Positions 47,118-57,989 of a stretch of DNA of 64,000 nt are shown here, one piece after another. Made by a program: the position numbers and the translations under genes. The notes under the pieces were generated by a model. It was not told where the DNA came from and made no database searches. It was given only the letters and a program-made list of their open reading frames with translations. The first letter of the stretch is position 1; the number at the start of each line of letters is the position of its first letter. The stretch comes from Aquatica leii (Eukaryota > Arthropoda > Insecta > Coleoptera > Lampyridae): NCBI GenBank assembly GCA_035610365.1, contig CM069432.1, positions 19,344,354 through 19,408,353 on the forward strand, written 5' to 3'.

Positions 47118-47395
47118 TCAGCTACGCTTCCTTCGGGCAGGAAATCCAATGCGGAGAGACACTTTACGCACGTGTATAAACAACTTTTTTCCTGTTATCG
47201 TGTTTAAACAACCAATCAATTTTTTGAAGTAATAGCGAAGGCTTCCACGGCCGGAGTCTATACTAAGATAAGGACGTCTTCCGGGTTTGGACCGTGTCAA
47301 TGTTGTAACCGAAGTTGCCAACGTTTCGCCCACTTTCGTAAGGGGCTTCATCAGGGCGTGAGAGAAATCGAAGAACTCAAACAAGCAACCGAAAT
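47118..47395 (-). other. Penelope-like element 3' end (minus strand)
   Basis: The minus-strand stretch contains the block CTGATGAAGCCCCTTACGAA followed by AGTGGGCGAAACGTTGGC, a tail type that follows the endonuclease ORF in many arthropod PLEs. The overlapping frame (LMKPLTKVGETLATSVTTL) is the usual spurious translation of that tail. The endonuclease itself is not readable upstream. Confidence 0.6.
47305..47362 (-). ncRNA. Candidate hammerhead ribozyme in PLE tail
   Basis: On the minus strand the two conserved boxes are exact: CUGAUGA (47,348-47,354) and GAAA (47,324-47,327). Between them lies a stem II of about seven pairs (GCCC+CUU with AAG+GGGC, one bulged U, loop ACGA). After GAAA, a short stem III (GUU/AAC with tri-loop GGC and one mismatch below it) leads to UUC as a possible cleavage triplet. 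Stem I would be only three pairs (GCC with GGU). Hammerheads with weak stem III are known from Penelope-like elements. Activity of this copy is unproven. Confidence 0.5.
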
Positions 47396-47412
47396 CTAAA
47401 CATTTCTTAAAA

Positions 47413-47600
47413 GTTAGGTAATCAACTTGTGAACCAAGCCAGATTCTAAACTCAGAAAAGGTAAGAAAAAAAAAGATAAACTCGAAAAAGCAAACGAAAA
47501 TCTAACAAAGAACCACTACAGAGTTAGGTAATCAACTTGTGAACCAAGCCAGATTCTAAACTCTGTAGAAGTTGATTACCTAACTCTGTAGTGGTTCTTT
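47413..47600. repeat. Direct repeat plus perfect 32-bp inverted repeat
   Basis: A unit of about 40 bp starting GTTAGGTAATCAACTTGTGA occurs at about 47,414-47,453 and again at about 47,522-47,561. The second copy overlaps the left arm (47,507-47,538) of a perfect 32-bp inverted repeat whose right arm is 47,569-47,600, with a 30-nt spacer. The structure would form a strong hairpin and suggests a foldback or rearrangement product. Confidence 0.9.
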
Positions 47601-47609
47601 TTAGAAATC

Positions 47610-49910
47610 AACGTGCAACTCTAACCGTTCTGGAATAAGAATCACTCAGATTTTCCAAGTTCGTACGCATTAAAGTACAAATTTGAGTCTGTGTCAATGA
47701 ACGAGTTTTGGGTTGGCGTTAGAACTCAGAACCCTAAAGTAGCCAAACGTATCGGTCTTTATACTTATGGAAAAACAAATATAGGTCAAGGTAAGATGCG
47801 GCTCCAGATTTGCGTATAGAACTTTTGGTCATGAAACCAAACTTCAAAAGAATCTTTGATAAAATAATGCCACCACATTTGGGTCAACTATTTTTTTGCA
47901 TCTTAGTGTCTTATAATGATTTCTTTTGCGTTTGCGATTGTATTGTAATAAATGAACTTAAAATCTAACCGTTTTGATTCAATGGCATGACATTGTCGTT
48001 GTCAATAATTTAATAAAAATAATTTGACAGAAGACTACATTCCATGTTGATACAGACATTTTGATTCAATATATTAAAGGTCAAGTTAGCACGTGTTTTG
48101 TTAAGAAACTCGACAAATCTGTTTAATCGCTTTATCGGCAATACACGCCTACGTTCTAATTTACTATGGTCTTTAGGCGTAATTGTAATTTAGTTGTGTA
48201 AAATAATATTAACTTGCGACATATATTGAATACTTGAATAAATTTTGCGTTTTAGTGTGGTTGCAACAGTAAACCTGTAAACTGTAAATTGTTAATTAGG
48301 TATTTAATTGTAATTATTTTCTTAAAATTAATTGAATATCCGGTTCGAAGGACCATTGAGAAAACATGTAGTTTGCTTATTTTTTAAAACTGTTAAATTA
48401 AAAATACTGGAAACATATCTACAAAAAAAAATAAATAACTCAATAATGTTTAGAAAACGTATATGCAAAAACCATTTATTTACAACCAGCTTTGTACATA
48501 AAATGAAGAATCTTTTATTACTGATTAAAAAAAATTGTTGAAAGAATAAGAAGTATATAACTTTAACAGATAAATGCCAAAAAACTTAAATATTGTGTAA
48601 AGTCAAAACAAAAGTTACATAAGTATATTATTCCGTATTTTTATCACGACGAGCCAAACAAAATTGGATTTATTACATTTTTTTCTTCCTGCTCAATAAA
48701 ATAAAAATTGATGTACTACACTAAAATCAAAAGCATCCAACAAAAATAAAAGAACCGAGACCAAAAAAACAACTAAAACAAACTCGTAAAAGTCTTTACT
48801 AAATCTAAAATATGGCCGCACTACTTGAAATTTTCTTTAATAAAAAACAGATAAAAAGCGCCCTTAAAAACATCGTACAGAAAGCTTAAATTTGCTTTAT
48901 ATAAAATATTCTTTATCGAGAATATTTCCAATACATAAACCCCCTTTCTTGGCTACAGTCTGAGGGTAGAAGGATGCTTGGGAGGAGCAGAAATTTTGAG
49001 GGGTTCTGGCTCCCTTGCAACCCTCTTGTTATTATTAGTTGTAGTTTCGATAGGGAAATGTTAATCTCAATAAATTATGGATATGAAAATTAGGTTTGAT
49101 TCATAAACTATACACGTGAAAAAATAAAATTCGGTTATTTTAGCGAAAGTGAATTGTATTCGAAACGTTGACGTAGTTTGAGATGACGCCTCGCAAATTT
49201 ACGACGCACTTATTCAAGTACAATGTAATGTAACCATTATAGAATTTCCTAAACAGAACCACAAATTTTCCAAGTATAACCGCAAGTTTCACCATTGTCT
49301 AAGCATGCACTTCTATACCTTAATCAATAACTAAAGTATGTTATTAGTTTGAGATTGCAGAGAAGTTCGATATCGTCGAGGAATTTAGATCTTATGTTAA
49401 TTATTGCTTGTGGCCATCTCAATATTCCCAACATTTAGGATGGGAGCTTTAATAATTACGATGTAGTTTCTAACTTGGTCCCATTGGAAGGGTCGACTAG
49501 GGTGAAACATTTTTATTTATGAAAGGTATTGAAGTTGATCAAACATTATACTGTATGACTAAAGGATACCTTGTTATTCAATAGTTTAATCTTAGCTCAA
49601 CCTACCTGTACGCGTTAACAAACTTTACTTCAGTTTATTGTAGAGGCACTACGTGTGTACGATAGGATTAGTTATTTACCGTGTACTTAAAAATATGTTA
49701 AACAACGTAAACAAATAACGTTGAAAAACAAAAAAATTTGTTTAATTGAAGAACATTAAAATAACTACTACAAAAGCTACTACGACCACTTTATCTTGTA
49801 TTTTGTAAAAATCATTGAGTTGCTGTTGTGTTGTTATCAAAACAAATATTTGCTTACAGTGCAACATCAGTAATAAAATAAAACTGCAGTAAAATTGCTA
49901 ACAATAAAGC
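47610..49910. other. No recognisable gene
   Basis: AT-rich. The frame 48,332-48,541 shows no known motif. A GC-richer patch near 48,945-49,030 is unassigned. Confidence 0.45.
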
Positions 49911-49914
49911 CCTT

Positions 49915-50110
49915 ATTTCTGTTTTTCAAAAATATGGTATTTACAAAGTTACTTGTTCTCTTTGTAATTCTGTTTATGTTGGTAAAACTGAAAGAAAGTG
50001 AAAAGTTGGAATAAAACAACACATTGATTTCATGAATAAAAATACCGGATTCACTAATTCTGCTGTTACGAATCATATTTTATCTCCTCCTTTTTGCTTT
50101 TATATTTGAA
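49915..50110 (+). pseudogene. Penelope-like GIY-YIG endonuclease fragment (PLE-3)
   Basis: One plus frame reads VFQKYGIYKVTCSLCNSVY, VGKTERK, a stop, KVGIKQHIDFMNKN and NSAVTNHILS. It follows the PLE nuclease order GIYK..C..C..VYVGKT.R....QH......NHIL. Similarity ends at about 50,100 without the C-terminal part. One internal stop. A third independent PLE scrap on the plus strand. Confidence 0.72.
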
Positions 50111-50111
50111 C

Positions 50112-51470
50112 TTTTGTTTTTTTGTTTGTGTACAAAATTGTTCTTATAGAACAATCAATAAAACAAAATAATTCATTTATTGTATTTATAGTACAAAACT
50201 AGTAATGATTATTAATTAAAGTAATTTTTGGTATTACAGTTTTAATCCATAGAAAACAGAACCCGAAAAATTGCTCATTCTGAAGCACAAAACGTTATTC
50301 GTACTGTCATTGATTGTTTCGATAAATAACAATAAGTTTGTCAATTGTTATATCCAATCAAAAGCAATTCTGAATTTTCTGGTGCTGCAACAAATCTTTG
50401 AGTATTTTCTAAGTTTAGATATCATTGCAAAAAATTACGTAATACACGTAAGCTTAATCTATAAGGAATAACGTAAAAAAAAGGTTTATTGAATAATATT
50501 GCACATCGGTATTATCAAATAGTTACTTTGAAATGTATTTTCTGATTTATCATATGAAGATTGGGAAAAGTAGTGCAACCTTGTGTTACATCTTCGTAAA
50601 AAAATGTAGAAAGTAGATGATTTAATTGATGAGGTTGTGGAAAGTTTGAGGTCTACAGTGAATAACAGAAATTCAGATAAGAATGAGCGGAAAACTGAAG
50701 AAAGTAAATTTTTAGATAACGATGATTATTCAATTATTGACGTCATATTATGTCATTTAATCACTAAATGTAACAAAAAACTAGCAACAATTGTTTTATA
50801 GCTGACACAAACCGTAAATTTCAAAGAAAATTAGTAGATGAATGCAAATTAAAACAAATACATTTGACAACAACGTAAATAAAATTACTGGTGCTGCCAT
50901 CTTACACAAAACAATTTAACTGAAATGTAACTAACAATCTAGCAACTTAAACGATGTACAGCGAAATGTTACTAAATTTATTATATTGTTACTGAATGAT
51001 ATTTAGGTACAGTTAATGTAAAATTGGTAAGTTTGTAAGAGTAAAATTTGTAATAACTTAACATGCTATTTATTTTTAAAGATAAGTAAACAAGTTCATC
51101 AAAATAGTAATTTATGTATGTTCAGTTATTTAATATCACTTTCTTATCATGTAGATTGCAATAAAATACATAGTATTAATTACTTTCGTTCTTAATTCCA
51201 GATTCATAATATTAATACTTTGTAAAATAATTGTACCTAAAACCCGTATACTTTTCGGTTAATTTTTTAACATGGTCGACTGCTCTAATATCACCTTAAA
51301 CTCTGCTGTTTCGTCAAGGATAATTTTATAAGTTTAAAAAACTTTTACCAATTAATTTTTTGCTAATATTAATCAAAATTTTGTAACAACATTTTCATAA
51401 ACATAGATTATTGAGTAAAGTTTTTTACTAACTTTAAATAGGTAATGGTTTGTTGTTAAATAAACAATTT
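50112..51470. other. No recognisable gene
   Basis: AT-rich sequence with short frames only (for example 50,271-50,471) lacking recognisable motifs. Confidence 0.45.
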
Positions 51471-51479
51471 ACAAAAAAA

Positions 51480-51593
51480 CTAAAATAAAGTAACAAATAA
51501 AAATATAATAAATAAAGTAAAATAAAATAAAATAGATAAAATAAAGTACAATAAAATAAAATAAAATAAGAAGAAATAAAGTAAATTTTAGGT
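51480..51593. repeat. Low-complexity (TAAAA/AATAAA)-type repeat
   Basis: Runs of AAATAAAATAAA with small variations occupy about 110 bp. It lies at the 3' side of the minus-strand R1-type LINE and might be its decayed tail, or an independent microsatellite. Confidence 0.7.
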
Positions 51594-51599
51594 CCATTT

Positions 51600-52407
51600 T
51601 AATCTAAGATCGCAGCAAAGTTGTCCCAACGCACTCATCACTGCGTAGGCGTCGTGGCCTCACTTCCGCACTTTGGCGTCCGCGTCACGCTACCTGCACT
51701 TAGCGTCCGTTCGCGTCACTCTTGTCTTTTGGTGCCGTTGGACCCTATCAACACTCTACGATCTGCCTAACCTAACTTAATTTTAGTTGACTCTCTATCG
51801 AAACAAGCAGCTACGACCGCAACCCGTCTAGGCGGCGTGCACCCCCCCTCCGGGCCGCATCCTTCAGGCGCAGATAGGGCAGCTCCTCACTCTTGAGAAG
51901 GCGACGATGTACGATTTTCGCAGCCCGTTATCCGTCGAGTCCTAACTCTAGCCCCCCGTCCCTACAACGGTCGCGTTCGCGGCGTTTCGGTTCGATCTAT
52001 TCACAGGTAAGAAAAGATATTGTGTCTATCCCGATCGTATCTGAAGCGATGCAATTCGGCTCCGTTAACCTACTTCTTTTCTTAAAGAGACTAGCTTCGC
52101 TTCATGCGTCCCGTCCGGGCAGTGCTCGTACCCCATTCCATTCGCTTGCGGTCGCGTGTCACGGCGTCGGCCGCACTCCTCTCCTTTTTGTATGAGTGAC
52201 GAGCGACACGATGCTGAGCCGAGCCTGTAAGAAAACCTAAACCTAACCTATTTTAATAAACCTTCTTCCCGTGTTGCCACGTGTTGCCCCGTGCGCGCCG
52301 ACCCGTCCCTTCGTTACTTTATTAAAAATTATTTCTACTAACTAATTACTGACTAAATCTTATCTAAATTCGACGCTCTCGTTCCCTCCCATGTTATTCC
52401 GTCCCGT
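51600..52407 (-). other. Probable 3' untranslated region of R1-type LINE
   Basis: GC- and CG-rich sequence in strong contrast with the surroundings, following the LINE coding end on the minus strand. It contains a C-run (ACCCCCCCTCCGGGCCGC) of the kind seen in R1-clade 3' regions. Two short CCTAA runs at 51,765 and 52,236 are too brief to be telomeric arrays. Confidence 0.5.
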
Positions 52408-53430
52408 CTAGTCCGCCCTTCCCGCCCCACCCCGTTGTAGTTGTCGTTGTCGTCGCGCATTTTGCGCTCGTTTCTGTCGCTTCCGGTAGCGTATTACTTC
52501 CGTCGAATTCGGTTTTAATCTATCGAGGGCGTTCGCGAACAGTTTTAACTCCCGCCAACATTCTTCGCGCGTCGCGTTTGGACCGATTTCTCGCGTGTTT
52601 GTTGGCCACGCTAGTCCGATGCGTGCTAGCCTGGCGTCCACGTTGCCACATTGCTGTTGCGTCAGTGGACAGCTGATGAGGACGTGATGAGCGTCGTCTC
52701 TGCCTCCGCACTCGCATAGCTCTGTGTCTGAACTCTCGATGTTGTTCAAGTAGGCTTTGAAATTGCCGTGGCTACTCATTAGTTGTACCGTGTTGCTGTC
52801 GAGTGTCACGGGTACGTACTTTCTAATCTCTAGCGTCGGTATAAACGTGTACACGTTTCTTCCGGTGCTCGCGTTTCTCTATCTTTCGTTCTATGCCGCG
52901 TTCGTTCGCTCGCGAAATCGGTTTTTAATGGCGGTTTTCGAGATTCGGCTATACTCGACGTTGATGTTGTCGGCTAAAGCTGCCTCTTTCGCTAGTTGAT
53001 CGGCTCGTTCGTTTCCCGCTGTTCCCGCGTGAGCTTTGGTCCAGCGGAACTCTAATCGCGTTTTGTCGTTCGCTTGTCTTATAAGTCTACAGACCTCGAA
53101 AACCAGCTCCGTTTGCCTGGAGACGCTCGTCAGAGCTTCAAGCGCAGCTCTAGAGTCGGTCTCTCCGGTACGTCCTGCGTCTGCCTCGGCAAATGCTGAA
53201 ATGCCCCTCGTATGCCGATTAATTCACATAGGAAGATCGTGCAGCCGTTCGCCAACTTCATCTTTTTCGTGGTTTGTTCGTTGTCGTTTTGGAACAGCAC
53301 GAAAGCTGCTCTCGCGTCTCGTTGCTCGAATACGGATCCGTATGTGTAGTGCCGCCAGGCTTGGATGTTTTCTTCTCCCAGTTGGAATCGGAAGGATACC
53401 AGGTCTGCCGGGTACCACACAAGACAACCA
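52408..53430 (-). pseudogene. R1-clade LINE ORF2, RNase H and C-terminal zinc finger
   Basis: Starting from the 53,430 side, frames give DARAAFVLFQNDNEQTTKKM and ANGCTIFLCELIGIRGA. Near 52,980-53,050 comes WTKAHAGTAGNERADQLAKE, the RNase H end signature carried by I/R1-type LINEs. Frame 52,408-52,854 contains CECGGRDDAHHVLISCPL, the C-terminal CCHC finger, and an Arg/Gln-rich tail. The endonuclease and reverse transcriptase are absent: the copy is 5'-truncated at about 53,430, as usual for LINE insertions. Codons are rich in CG, unlike all neighbours, so it is either a recent or a compositionally distinct element. Frame changes are present. Confidence 0.85.
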
Positions 53431-53524
53431 TATTATAGGACAGGACGAACTAGATCACAATACAACGTATTTACATCTACAAAATGAAACTCAAATCCTA
53501 ATACTCCACTTGCTTTAACTAACT

Positions 53525-54340
53525 TTAACTGTTATTGTCATGATTACTGAAAGACAAATCACATGTAATGGTAACTCCTAGATCTACAATGGTATCAACA
53601 CACTTTAGCCTAACATTAAACAAATTTATTTCAGATTTTTTCTTTTTTCGACTAAAAGAAACATGATAACATTTATCTAAATTTAAATCAAGTTTATTAG
53701 CTGTACAGCACAATTCCAACTTTTTTAAGTCACTTTTTATCAGTTCCACTTTACTTTTACGCCTTATAACACTAAAGACTTTTAGATCGTCAGCAAACAA
53801 CAAATATTTAGAATAGCAGAATTGACTACCAATGTCATTTATAAAAAGATTGAAAAGTAAAAGTCCAAATGGGATCCTTGAGGTACACCTGAAGTAGCAA
53901 TAAAATCGTCGGAAAGAAAATTTGAAGAAAACTTTACTTTCAATCGCCTGTCACTTAAGTAGTCACTGAACCAACGCAGTAGAGAGCCACCATAATATTC
54001 TAGTTTAACAATAAGTACAGTATGATTAACCTTATTAAACTCTTTACTAAAATCCGTGTAACCAGATTCTTTCTCGAAAGCATTTAGGATACGTTGAGTG
54101 CAGATCACAAGGTTGGTAGAAGTTGAGTGGCCTTTAACAAAACCGTGCTGATGTTCCACAATTAAATTTCTCACGAATGAGCATAATTTCTCTTGCAGTA
54201 ACTTTTTAAGAAGCTTAGATATGGCAGAAGGTAGAATAATGGAATGGTAGTTTTTTACAAATTTTTTTTCACAAACCTTATGAATTGGTCGAATGAAGGC
54301 TGATTTCCAATACTCAAGGAAAACTTCCGATTATAAATCA
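53525..54340 (-). pseudogene. Jockey-type LINE reverse transcriptase
   Basis: Frame 53,839-54,174 reads HQHGFVKGHSTSTNLV, YTDFSKEFNKVNH, WFSDYLSDRRLKVKF and ATSGVPQGSHLDF. Frame 53,525-53,803 starts LLFADDLKVF and runs to DLGVTITCDLSFSNH. These are RT blocks of a jockey-like non-LTR element. The first catalytic Asp (FSKAFDKVNH) is Asn, while the FADD pair remains. The sequence ends abruptly after SFSNH, where the R1-type LINE begins about 95 bp further on, so the 3' end is missing. Confidence 0.88.
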
Positions 54341-54349
54341 GTTACAGAG

Positions 54350-54990
54350 TATTTGAAGTGGATAACTTAAGACCATTCTGCAGTTTGTTAGCACAATTGG
54401 GGTAAGAAGCAAACATGTTGGCAATGACGCAACTATCCGAGCTCTTCTCGCCATCAAATAGCATTTGAACTGGAACACTTTCATCCTTTCTAAAAGATTC
54501 AAGATAGGCCTAGAACGAATTTGGATTTGTTTTTTTATAATTGAAGAGATTTGATTTTGCTAATGCTTTAGATTTAGCGCGTAGAGTAGAAAAATGGTTG
54601 TAATCCTCTATCTTCCTAGATAATTTGAAACAATTATGGGCTATCTTTTTCTTAATTATGCAATCTTTTAACTCCGGAGAACACCATTTTGGAAACTGAC
54701 ACATTTTTTCCCATTAGGTACATACAGATTAAACGATTCTTTAAGAACTGCTTAGAACGTCTCTACCGCCTTTTTCAAATTGTCAGATAACATTTCATTA
54801 CTAAAATTGACTCTCATTTTGTTTGTTCAAAATAATAATTTAACATTTTGTAGTCCGCTTGATTAAAGTTAAAAAAAGTAGACGCAACTGGGTTAACCTT
54901 TGTGTGACTGACGCGTAGAGATATTTTTAGATGAGGCTTCTTTACACTGCCAACATGTACCAATATCTCAAGGAGCAAAGCAAAGAGCTA
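54350..54990 (-). pseudogene. Jockey-type LINE linker between endonuclease and RT
   Basis: Frame 54,510-54,704 reads FPKWCSPELKDCIIKKKIAH and YNHFSTLRAKSKALAKS, the usual 'PKWFSxELKxLIxKK..AH..Y...' linker of jockey-type ORF2. Flanking parts are in broken frames. Confidence 0.75.
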
Positions 54991-54997
54991 ATAATGT

Positions 54998-55560
54998 TCA
55001 TCTAATATTCCTGACAAAATTTATTTGCTGTAAACCCAGACCGGCCATGCCACATGTAAATACGTTACTGGTACGATCAATAGCTTCAGTAGGATTCGGT
55101 AGGCCTGTGTCGATGCTCCAATTTATTTTAGGTAAGTTAAAATCGCCAACAGCAACTGTATTACAGTTTAGGTCCTCACAGATAATTCTATCAAGTTCAG
55201 ATAAGAATAACTCATATACATTAATTCTCGAATTCGGCGGTATATACACGCACTGATTATTATGCTAGTTTTTTTAATTCAAGCTTCAGGTACATATCTT
55301 CATGAAGTATTTAATATGTTAGAAAATATATGCTTTCTTACCGTAAGAAGAACACCTCCTCCTGAGCATTATGAACTGGAAGCAGAATCGCGATCTTTTC
55401 TATAAACTATAAAACTATCTAAGCCCATTTCAGCAGCGCGAACTCTACAGTGTAACCAAGTTTCTGTAAAAACAATGATTTCGAATTCCAACTCTATTTT
55501 ACTCACCACACTTCTAACATTTTGGTTATAGAGAGATAATGATTTTGATTGCTAGGCTTC
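54998..55560 (-). pseudogene. Jockey-type LINE AP-like endonuclease
   Basis: Broken frames near 55,400-55,560 give SLYNQNVRSVVSKIELEF, IIVFTETWLHCRVRAAEM and SFIVYRKDRDS, containing the Asn and Glu of the nuclease. Frame 54,998-55,249 continues YIPPNSRINVYELFLSEL and TVAVGDFNLPKINWS with the Asp and Asn of the GDFN motif. It would nick target DNA to start reverse transcription. A stop and frame changes around 55,260-55,380 inactivate it. Confidence 0.85.
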
Positions 55561-55569
55561 AGTTCCAGG

Positions 55570-55910
55570 ATTTGATTGAAGGACCTTCGGTACTTTATTA
55601 ACATATTTGATTTTCAAATTCAACTTACTTCTGCCCTTTCTATCATCCAATTCCTTAAAACACCTCTTTAACTCTTCTCTTTGCATTATTGTCAGATCAT
55701 GTTTCACATTTTTCATCTTCAAACTTTTAGCACCCTAAATAACTTTATTTGCAATTTCTTGAGATTTATAAATGAACTTAATGGGGTGCATATTTGTTAC
55801 CATTGGCTTGCCAATTCGTATGATCTTCTTAGCAAATACCTGACCAACTCCTAACTTAGTAAGCATGGCTTGATCCTATCCTCAACCAAATTTGACATAG
55901 ACTCAATAAC
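55570..55910 (-). pseudogene. Jockey-type LINE ORF1, C-terminal part
   Basis: Minus-strand translation gives GVIESMSNLVEDRIKP, then FAKKIIRIGKPMVTNMHPIK, FIYKSQEIANKVI, and MQREELKRCFKELDDRKGRS. 'RIGKP...RPIKv.f.s.e.a..v' is the RNA-binding C-terminal segment of jockey/CR1-like ORF1 proteins. It sits directly upstream of the endonuclease, as expected. Confidence 0.68.
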
Positions 55911-56064
55911 TCCATATAAGATTACGTTAGTTTTTTTTTAAATTCTTGTTCATTAGCATTAGCATTATTATTATCAACCGTTGCTTCTCTACTGCTTTAA
56001 TCCTATTGCTTACCTCATTCAAGTCATCTTTCATTTTATTTAAAAACCACTGTTTCGTAAAACG

Positions 56065-57415
56065 ATTACGGAAAGGAACAAAATGTTCTAGTGCAGAGAA
56101 GACAAGAATATAAAAAGTAATTGCGGAAACAGTGTTTATAAATTTCCAGTGATAGTCATATATAAATTAATTGCAAGTTATTTTTCTTAAATATCGTTAG
56201 CTATACATTTTATTAGTTTTAGTTGTATTGTGCTTTCGTTTATAGAAAATTGGGCACATCGTACACTAAACGTGTATGTAGCTAAAAATAATTTTAATAT
56301 ACATATCTGCTCACTTTAAATTAATTACGTTTTGTTCTTACGCATTGGTTTTTTCTGTATTGTGTATTCGATATCTCGCTATATCAGTTTTATTTTATAA
56401 CTTTTTATCTCACATTCAAAACGTTTACATTCGAAACATTTTTGTGAATTAGTAATACATAAGAGTGCTATGTTTAATATGGTACTTAGTCAATAATTGA
56501 AAATTTGGATTTGAACCGTTGGCGTTAGAGCTACTAGATTCTCCTGGACTCCTTTTTAGGTAGGGGGCAAGAGAATGCTGGCTATATATAGAGGGTATTG
56601 GAGAAATAAAATACTTGTGGTAAACCAGAAATTAGCATAGAAAGCGTTCCTTTGTACACATGACATTTGATAGTAGCTCTCAATGCCAAGTCATACTTAC
56701 TTACTTAAATTTCACTCAGAACGTAACTTAGTACAAATATTAAAACACGTTTGAATTGAAGCAAAAAAATTGCAATAAGAAATTGTAACTTCAGTAAACT
56801 AAAAATAAATACTACCTTGCAAATTTATTCTTGAGATCTCAATGGAAAAAAATATTCTAAGAATACGTGGCAGTGTCAGAACTTAATTCTAAAAGAGGTG
56901 ATAAAATTAATACTTAGTTTTATATATACTATATAATCAGAGAAAAAATGCAAATTTTAACACAAATTTTCTAAATAGATTTTTAAATAGATTAAACATT
57001 TATTTTAATATATTTGTCTACGCTTTTGGTTAATTTTTTCTAATTTTCAGAATTTTGATAAGAACCTTAATTTAAAACTTATACAAAGTTTATCTTTTTC
57101 TATTACAATTGTAAATAGATTTATAGGTTTTTCTTGGTTTATGAAACTATGCAGATAGGTTTTTATTCATATCAGTTTTGGGAAACTTTTCTCCATACTT
57201 GTCACTGATATCGGTGAAATCAAAAAGATGGAAAGCTTATTAGAACTAATTGAAAAAACTTATTTTGACACAGAAGGTTTAGCACATTTTCGGGTATTGC
57301 ATTTTTTTTGATTACTTATTTCAATTTATTACAAAAATCTATGAGTTATTTAGAAGTTTTGATTTTAAGGGCACTTTGGGAATGCAGAATTTTTGAGAAA
57401 ATCAACAAAGGTGAT
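56065..57415. other. No recognisable gene
   Basis: AT-rich. No supported frame, no terminal repeat identified. It may include the 5' end of the jockey-type LINE near 56,000. Confidence 0.45.
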
Positions 57416-57439
57416 AGAAAATAAACAGAAACGAAACAA

Positions 57440-57960
57440 GAAAACCTCTTAAAGTTTGACAAGCACGCCAGTCTACGTAAACATTACCAAAAAACAAACG
57501 CAGAAGAAAGCCTTAATAAAACAGTAGGAACAAAAAAAAAATTATTTAGATGGCACTGAAGGAAAAAAATAGATCTGAAAGAAACAAACTATAAACCAAC
57601 ATTAGACGTCAGCAGCAGCAGAACCTCTAGTGATGAAAGTGACGAAAACTTAGATTTGACTAATTCCGATGAAGTAAATTAGATAGACGCGCCTGAGCAT
57701 AAAAACAAAAAAAATTACCGTTATAAGTTTTGAGCTCGTTAGGTTTGCAACGTAAAAAACAATGAAAATATTGCGTAGGAAAAGTAAGAAAAACTCTAAA
57801 AAAGGAAGAATTGCTTGTAAATTTTCTAGGAAACAAATTCTCATATTCCGATATCAGAGATGATTCTGTTGTGCAAATTAATGACATTATGATGCATCTG
57901 CCAACACCAATCACGTCAGGGGAAACTGCAAGAACTTAAAGCCTCTATTATTTTTCAATA
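57440..57960 (+). pseudogene. Transposase-like C-terminal remnant (uncertain)
   Basis: Plus-strand translation gives KFDKHASLRKHYQKTNAEES, VSSSRTSSDESDENLDLTNS, then KTLKKEELLVNFLGNKFSYS and DIRDDSVVQINDIMMHLPTP followed by ITSGETAR. A Ser/Asp-rich linker followed by a '..f.fp...D...v...DI...LP.P....T.R' end resembles the C-terminal tail of some insect pogo-type transposase proteins. No catalytic domain is readable upstream. Stops occur every 30-50 codons. Confidence 0.35.
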
Positions 57961-57989
57961 GAGTTATTATCCATCAGAAGTTCTAGCCA

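Noticed and set aside
51765-52250. Telomeric CCTAA repeats suggesting a telomere-targeted LINE
   Set aside because: Only two consecutive CCTAA units at each place; too short for a telomeric array.
56500-56560. Possible tRNA on the minus strand (GGTTCAAATCC-like T-loop)
   Set aside because: No paired T-stem, anticodon arm or acceptor stem could be built around it.
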